Shown: one piece after another, positions 6,599 to 10,508 of the stretch | Position numbering within the stretch: the first letter of the stretch is position 1 | How the letters are laid out: every line of letters starts with the position of its first letter | Assembly (NCBI GenBank): GCA_012514835.1 | Contig: JAAYZM010000110.1 | Span: 1-10,508 of the forward strand | Source: Actinomycetales bacterium | GTDB lineage: Bacteria > Actinomycetota > Actinomycetes > Actinomycetales > Cellulomonadaceae | Direction: 5' to 3' | DNA: 10,508 bases | The notes under the pieces: generated by a model | The model's database searches: none | What the model was told of the DNA's origin: nothing | What the model saw: the letters and a program-made list of their open reading frames with translations, nothing else | Made by a program: the position numbers and the translations under genes

Positions 6599-7761
6599 TC
6601 GCGGCCTTCTCCGGCACCTGGCACCGGGTGCGCTCGGGCGAGCTCGGGGTGCTGCCCGTGGTGGGCCTCCTCGCGCTCGTGTGGCTCGTGTTCCAGGCGA
6701 TCAACCCGGCGTTCCTGTCGAGCGACAACCTCGTGAACCTGACCCAGCAGTCCGCCGCGACGGGGGTGATCGCGCTTGGCGTGGTCGTGCTCCTGCACGT
6801 GGGACAGCTCGACCTGTCGATCGGTGCGGTCAGCGGCCTCGCGGCGGCGATCACCGCGGTGACCTCGGTGCAGTGGGGCTGGTCGCAAGGTGTCTCGGTG
6901 CTCGTGGCGCTCGGCGTCGGGCTCGCGGTCGGTCTCGTGTACGGGATGGTCCACACGCGCCTCGGTGTCCCCGGGTTCGTGTTCACCCTCGCGGGGCTCT
7001 TGCTCGTCACGGGGCTCCAGCTGCGCGTCCTCGGTCCCACGGGTTCGATCAACCTCCCGTTCGAGACGCCGCTCGTGTACCTGAGCCAGCGCGCGTTCCT
7101 CGCCCCGGCCGCCTCGTGGACGCTGGTCGCGCTGATCGCAGCCGGCTATGTCGCGGCTCGGCTCGTCGAACGCTCGCGCCGCCTCCGGGTGGACCTGCCC
7201 GCGGAGTCGCTCGGTGCGCTCGCGGCCCGGTGCGCGGTGCTCGTGGCGCTCCTCGTCGGGGGTGTCGCCTACCTGGGCACCAACCGCGGCGTCGGGGTCG
7301 CGTTCGCCGTCTTCGTCGCGCTCGTCGCGGCGGTCGACTTCGCGCTGCGCCGCACGCGGTGGGGGAGGTCCGTGCGGGCCGTCGGTGGTGACGCCGACGC
7401 CGCCCGCAAGGCTGGTGTGCCGGTCCGGCGCGTGTTCGTGTCCGCGTTCGTGGTGTCCTCGACCATGGCGGCCCTCGGCGGGGTGCTCGCGACGGGGCGT
7501 CTTGCCGCGGCCAACCAGGGCACGGGCGAGGTCGAGCTGGTGCTCACGGCCATCGCGGCCGCGGTGATCGGCGGGACGAGCCTGTTCGGCGGGCGCGGGT
7601 CGGCGTGGTCCGCGCTGCTGGGCGTCCTCGTGGTGCAGTCGGTGTCCACGGGCGTGCTGCTCGCGGGCGGTGACTACTCGATGCGGCTCGTCGTCACGGG
7701 CCTCGTGTTCACGGTCGCGATCTGGCTCGACGCGGTCGCGAGGCGCGCCCGCCGGGGCTGA
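6595..7761 (+). CDS. xylH: Sugar ABC transporter permease, XylH/RbsC type
   Basis: This 388-residue polytopic membrane protein forms the channel of the xylose/ribose-type importer as a homodimer. Around ten hydrophobic segments are visible. Conserved family stretches include VGQLDLSIGAVSGLAAAI (residues ~62-80), GVPGFVFTLAGLLLVTGLQL, and IGGTSLFGGRGSAW near the C-terminus. The length agrees with XylH rather than with the shorter ~320-residue RbsC; the extra part is a middle segment of additional membrane helices typical of xylose permeases. The ATG at 6595 overlaps the ATPase stop. It is the last gene of the ROK-xylFGH unit, and a repeat-containing terminator-like stretch follows directly. 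No sugar isomerase or kinase gene follows, so catabolic enzymes for the imported sugar must be elsewhere. A large antisense frame over this gene is a GC-skew shadow. Confidence 0.92.
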   Translation: MIAAFSGTWHRVRSGELGVLPVVGLLALVWLVFQAINPAFLSSDNLVNLTQQSAATGVIALGVVVLLHVGQLDLSIGAVSGLAAAITAVTSVQWGWSQGVSVLVALGVGLAVGLVYGMVHTRLGVPGFVFTLAGLLLVTGLQLRVLGPTGSINLPFETPLVYLSQRAFLAPAASWTLVALIAAGYVAARLVERSRRLRVDLPAESLGALAARCAVLVALLVGGVAYLGTNRGVGVAFAVFVALVAAVDFALRRTRWGRSVRAVGGDADAARKAGVPVRRVFVSAFVVSSTMAALGGVLATGRLAAANQGTGEVELVLTAIAAAVIGGTSLFGGRGSAWSALLGVLVVQSVSTGVLLAGGDYSMRLVVTGLVFTVAIWLDAVARRARRG

Positions 7762-7790
7762 TCCGGGGGCGGGATCCCGGGGCTGATCCG
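7752..7790 (+). repeat. 14-bp direct repeat spanning the xylH stop
   Basis: CCGGGGCTGATCCG occurs at 7752-7765 and again at 7777-7790. The first copy contains the xylH stop codon, and an exact palindrome CGGGATCCCG (7770-7779) lies between and slightly into the second copy. This is visible directly; a role beyond the overlapping terminator-like fold is unknown. It could record a small tandem duplication of the gene's last bases. Confidence 0.6.
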
Positions 7791-7793
7791 CCC
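7767..7793 (+). terminator. Imperfect terminator-like hairpin after the ROK-xylFGH operon
   Basis: GGGCGGGATC (7767-7776) can pair with GATCCGCCC (7785-7793), leaving one G bulged and a loop of 8 bases. It lies 6 bases after the xylH stop and no U-tract follows. It is the only good candidate for ending the operon before the amylase promoter. Confidence 0.45.
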
Positions 7794-7872
7794 GCGCGCG
7801 GCGGTGCCGCCCGCTGGCGCGCCCGCGCTCGGGCCGTTGACGTGCGCGTTCATCACCCACCCTCGATACGGG

Positions 7873-7902
7873 TTGCTGAAAGTTGCTGTAAGCGTTTACA
7901 TT
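7873..7902 (+). promoter_or_regulatory. Candidate promoter of the amylase gene
   Basis: TTGCTG (7873-7878) and TACATT (7897-7902) are spaced by 18 bases and resemble weak -35 and -10 elements. The stretch is the least GC-rich part of the spacer. The -10 overlaps the operator at 7887-7900, a layout suited to repression. GTTGCTG is repeated exactly 10 bases later (7872-7878 and 7882-7888), so the true -35 is uncertain. Confidence 0.4.
7887..7900 (+). promoter_or_regulatory. LacI/CcpA-type operator upstream of the amylase gene
   Basis: TGTAAGCGTTTACA satisfies every fixed position of the cre-type consensus TGWAANCGNTNWCA, with the central CG typical of LacI-family operators. It lies 52 bases before the amylase start and over the probable -10 region. 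In Actinobacteria, LacI-family proteins such as MalR-type maltose regulators bind sites of this class near starch genes. A LacI-family repressor that releases on maltose or glucose availability is the likely partner; its gene is not in this window. Confidence 0.75.
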
Positions 7903-7940
7903 CTTGTCGAACGGACAATCCCGACATCTGCCCGGCGACA

Positions 7941-7946
7941 AGGAAG
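7941..7946 (+). promoter_or_regulatory. Ribosome binding site of the amylase gene
   Basis: AGGAAG (preceded by another A) stands 5 bases before the ATG at 7952. This supports 7952 rather than an in-frame TTG at 7904, which would also place the operator edge next to the start codon. Confidence 0.7.
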
Positions 7947-7951
7947 TCACC

Positions 7952-10508
7952 ATGAGCGCGCATGCCCGCCGTCCCGTCAGCCCGTCCCGCCGACCTCTCG
8001 GCAAGAGCACCAGCGCCCGCGGCACCGGCACCAGCGCCCGCCGTCGGGCAGCCGGCGCCCTCGCGGCGCTCTCCCTCGCCGTGACGGGCCTCGTCGCGCT
8101 CGCGGCCCCGCCCGCCCTCGGCGCGGACCGCACGGTCGCGCTCGTGGGCAGCCTCCAGGACGAGCTCGGGTGCCCGGGGGACTGGCAGCCGGACTGCGCC
8201 GCGACGGAGCTCGCGCCCACGGCGACGCCGGGCATCTACGCGGCGGACTTCACGATCCCCGCGGGCTCGTGGGAGTACAAGGTCGCGATCGACGACTCGT
8301 GGGACGAGTCCTACGGCCACGAGGGCGAGAACGTCCCGCTCACGCTCGCGGGCGACGCGCCCGTCCGCGTGACGTACGACGACGCGTCCCACCGCATCGC
8401 CCTGACCCCGCTCGCGCTCGCGGGGGACTACACGGCCGCCGACGACGCCCTCGTGGCGGACCCCGTGCGCCAGGCGGGCGACGGCGAGAGCTTCTACTTC
8501 GTCATGACGGACCGGTTCGCGAACGGCGACGCGTCCAACGACACGGGCGGCCTCGCGGGCGACCGCCTCGACCACGGCCTCGACCCCACGGACAAGGGCT
8601 TCTACCACGGTGGCGACCTCGCGGGCCTGCGCGCGCAGCTCGACTACGTCGAGGGCCTCGGGACCACGGCCATCTGGCTCACACCGTCCTTCCTCAACCG
8701 CCCCGTCCAGGGCACCGGCGCCGACGCGAGCGCCGGGTACCACGGCTACTGGATCACGGACTTCACGCAGATCGACCCCCACCTGGGCACCAACGCAGAG
8801 CTCGAGGCACTGATCGAGGACGCCCACGCGCGCGGCATCAAGGTCTACTTCGACATCATCACCAACCACACCGCGGACGTGATCGACTACGCAGAGGGCA
8901 CGTACGACTACGTGGACCAGGCCACGAGCCCGTACCGGGACGCGGACGGCGACGCCTTCGACCCCGCGGACTACGCGGGTACCAGCGGTTTCCCCCGCGC
9001 TCGACGCCGCGACGTCCTTCCCGTACACCCCCGTGATCGACCCGGCGGACGCGGACGTCAAGGTCCCGGCCTGGCTCAACGACCCGACGCTCTACCACAA
9101 CCGCGGCAACTCGACGTGGAGCGGGGAGTCCGTGACCTACGGCGACTTCTCGGGCCTCGACGACCTCATGACGGAGCACCCCACGGTGGTGGACGGCTTC
9201 GTGGACGTGTACCAGGACTGGATCGACCTGGGCATCGACGGCTTCCGCATCGACACGGCCAAGCACGTGAACTTCGAGTTCTGGGAGCGCTGGACCACCG
9301 AGGTGCTCGACTACGCCCACGCGCAGGGCAAGCCCGAGTTCTTCATGTTCGGCGAGGTGTACGACGCCGACGCCGCGAAGACGGCCCCCTACGTGCGCGG
9401 CACGGACATGAACTCTGTGCTCGACTTCTCCTTCCAGTCCGCCGCCGCGACGTTCGCGCGGGGCTTCACGCCCGACTCCCTCGCGAACCTCTTCGCGAGC
9501 GACGACTGGTACACCACGCCCACGTCGAGCGCGACGGCCCTGCCCACGTTCCTGGGCAACCATGACATGGGCCGCATCGGCTACTTCGTCAAGGACTCCG
9601 GCAGCGCCCTCGAGCGCTCGGCGCTCGCCCACTCGCTCATGTACCTCACGCGCGGGCAGCCGGTGGTCTACTACGGCGACGAGCAGGGCTTCGTGGGGGA
9701 CGGCTCGCTGGGCGGCACGGACAAGGACGCCCGCCAGTCGCTCTTCGCGACCCAGGTGGCGGAGTACGCGGACCAGGATCTCCTCACGGGAGAGCAGGCC
9801 GGGTCGCAGGACCGCTTCGACACCGATGCCCCGCTCTACGAGCATGTCGCCGGACTCGCCGCGCTGCGCGCGAGCACCCCGGCCCTCGTGGACGGCGCGC
9901 AGCTCGAGCGCCCCGACGCGGGCCCCGGCGCGGGTTCCGCCTACGCGTTCTCTCGCGTGCTGCGCTCGGACAAGGTCGAGCACCTCGTGGCGCTCAACAA
10001 CGCGGACTCCGCCGCGCAGGTGCAGGTCACGAGCCTCACCCCGGACGCGACGTTCACCTCGGTCTACGGCGACCACGCGGCGGTCACGGCCGACGACGGC
10101 GGACAGGTCACGCTCACCGTGCCCCCGCTCGGTGCGGTCGTCCTCGTGGCGGGCTCGCCCGTGTCCGCCGTCGTCGGCGGTCCGTCGCTCGAGCTGAGCG
10201 CTCCCGCGCCCGGCGCCGCGCTGACCGGGACCGTGCCCGTGGCCGCGAGCATCGCGGACGCGTGGGCGGAGACGTCCTTCGCGTACCGCGTGGTGGGCGA
10301 CACGGACTGGACCGCGCTCGGCACGGCGGAGGACACCACGCCGCGCGTGTTCCACGACACTGCGGGCCTCGCGCGCGGCACCCTGGTCGAGTACCGGGCC
10401 GTCACCACGGACGCCGCGGGCGAGCGCGCGGCCGCGTCGACCTTCGCGTCGGTGGGCGTCCCCGTGGACGGCGTCGAGCCCGTGGACCCCGGTCCCGGTG
10501 AGGGCGAG
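7952..10508 (+). CDS. Secreted multidomain GH13 alpha-amylase/amylopullulanase-type enzyme, frameshifted at 8992-8996 and cut by the window end
   Basis: This extracellular enzyme should hydrolyse alpha-glucans such as starch or pullulan. A long basic N-region (RRR at 30-32), a hydrophobic core and a likely cut after Ala58 (ALGA/D) form the signal peptide. Residues ~59-150 (VALVGSLQDELGCPGDW...WEYKVAIDDSWDESYG) resemble the X25-type module of pullulanases. The GH13 barrel starts near 175 (FYFVMTDRFANGD). Region I is D301-IITNH306. At 8992-8996 a C5 run adds one base. Removing one C gives GFP-ALDAATSFPYTPV and restores a frame open to the window end (852 corrected residues). Region II is GFRID434, region III FGE468, region IV FLGNHD538. 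A C-terminal beta domain, an Ig/FN3-like domain and a Pro-Gly linker follow, implying more domains beyond the window, perhaps a pullulanase half. As written, the frame stops at 9563-9565 after about 190 arginine/proline-rich out-of-frame residues and lacks the nucleophile and acid/base. Confidence 0.88.
8992..8996 (+). other. Frameshift site: C5 homopolymer within the GH13 domain
   Basis: The coding frame follows GH13 family sequence up to GTSGFP. After the C run it reads arginine-rich nonsense, while the family sequence (ALDAATSFPYTPVIDPAD) continues one base over. Four Cs instead of five would join the two frames exactly. No slippery heptamer or downstream stimulator typical of programmed frameshifting was recognised. 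Confidence 0.85.

Noticed and set aside
7837..7870. TTGACG at 7837-7842 as the amylase -35
   Set aside because: No -10-like hexamer lies 16-19 bases downstream. The nearest (GATACG, 7865-7870) is 22 bases away.
6358..8235. Antisense open frame of 625 codons over xylH and the amylase start
   Set aside because: Its translation is Arg/His/Pro/Glu-rich low-complexity sequence, a typical shadow of GC-rich coding DNA. It covers a permease gene with clear family motifs and crosses the amylase promoter.
8992..8996. Programmed ribosomal frameshifting in the amylase
   Set aside because: No slippery heptamer with a tandem rare codon or a clear downstream pseudoknot was recognised, and GH13 enzymes are not known for recoding. 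A plain one-base insertion explains the data.
8859..10355. Antisense open frame of 498 codons under the amylase gene
   Set aside because: The composition is Val/Arg/Glu/His-rich without any recognisable motif, while the plus strand encodes catalytic GH13 regions II-IV in the same interval.
1..10508. CRISPR array, tRNA/rRNA gene, insertion sequence or phage genes
   Set aside because: No regularly spaced repeats, no tRNA-like cloverleaf with CCA end, no transposase or integrase motifs and no terminal inverted repeats were seen. Base composition looks even across the genes.

Overview
The window is very GC-rich, with codon third positions dominated by G and C, GTG starts, tight ATGA/GTGA gene overlaps and lipoprotein-type binding proteins. 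This points to a high-GC actinobacterium. The gene set (sugar ABC importers without their own ATPase, a ROK regulator, a large secreted GH13 starch enzyme) suggests a saccharolytic soil or plant-litter micrococcalean, such as the Cellulomonas/Oerskovia/Sanguibacter group. The genus is inference only.

Region 1 (61-3282, minus strand): a carbohydrate uptake 1 (CUT1) type ABC importer, read from right to left. It comprises a lipoprotein solute-binding protein resembling the Thermus-type glucose/mannose-binding protein, then a perfect 16-bp intra-operon hairpin, two MalF/MalG-type permeases that overlap by 4 bases, and a strong GC-rich terminator hairpin. No ATPase gene is present, so a shared MsiK-type ATPase encoded elsewhere is expected.

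Region 2 (3283-3561): a 279-bp divergent intergenic region. It holds two hairpins in the leader of the binding-protein gene, several small inverted repeats, a candidate ROK operator and a -10 box placed so that the rightward transcript would be leaderless.

Region 3 (3562-7761, plus strand): a tightly coupled four-gene operon in which every stop overlaps the next start as ATGA. It encodes a ROK-family transcriptional regulator, a XylF-type sugar-binding lipoprotein, a single-domain XylG-type ATPase with an altered ABC signature (LSAAQ), and a XylH-type permease. From memory, the layout of a CUT1 importer divergent from a ROK gene plus xylFGH matches the Streptomyces rok7B7 locus, so the regulator probably controls both importers.

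Region 4 (7762-7951): a spacer with a 14-bp direct repeat and a terminator-like fold, followed by a promoter region carrying a perfect LacI/CcpA-type operator (TGTAAGCGTTTACA).

Region 5 (7952 to window end, plus strand): a large secreted multidomain GH13 alpha-amylase/amylopullulanase-type enzyme. Its reading frame is broken by one extra C in a C5 run at 8992-8996, and its 3' end lies outside the window. The frame break separates conserved region I from the catalytic nucleophile and acid/base. It is therefore either a sequence error or a recent loss of function.

Together the region looks like a starch/sugar acquisition island: extracellular polymer hydrolysis plus two monosaccharide/oligosaccharide importers under ROK and LacI-type control. 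I did not find a convincingly new system. The most checkable oddities are the frameshift, the LSAAQ ATPase, the leaderless ROK operon and the regulatory hairpins.
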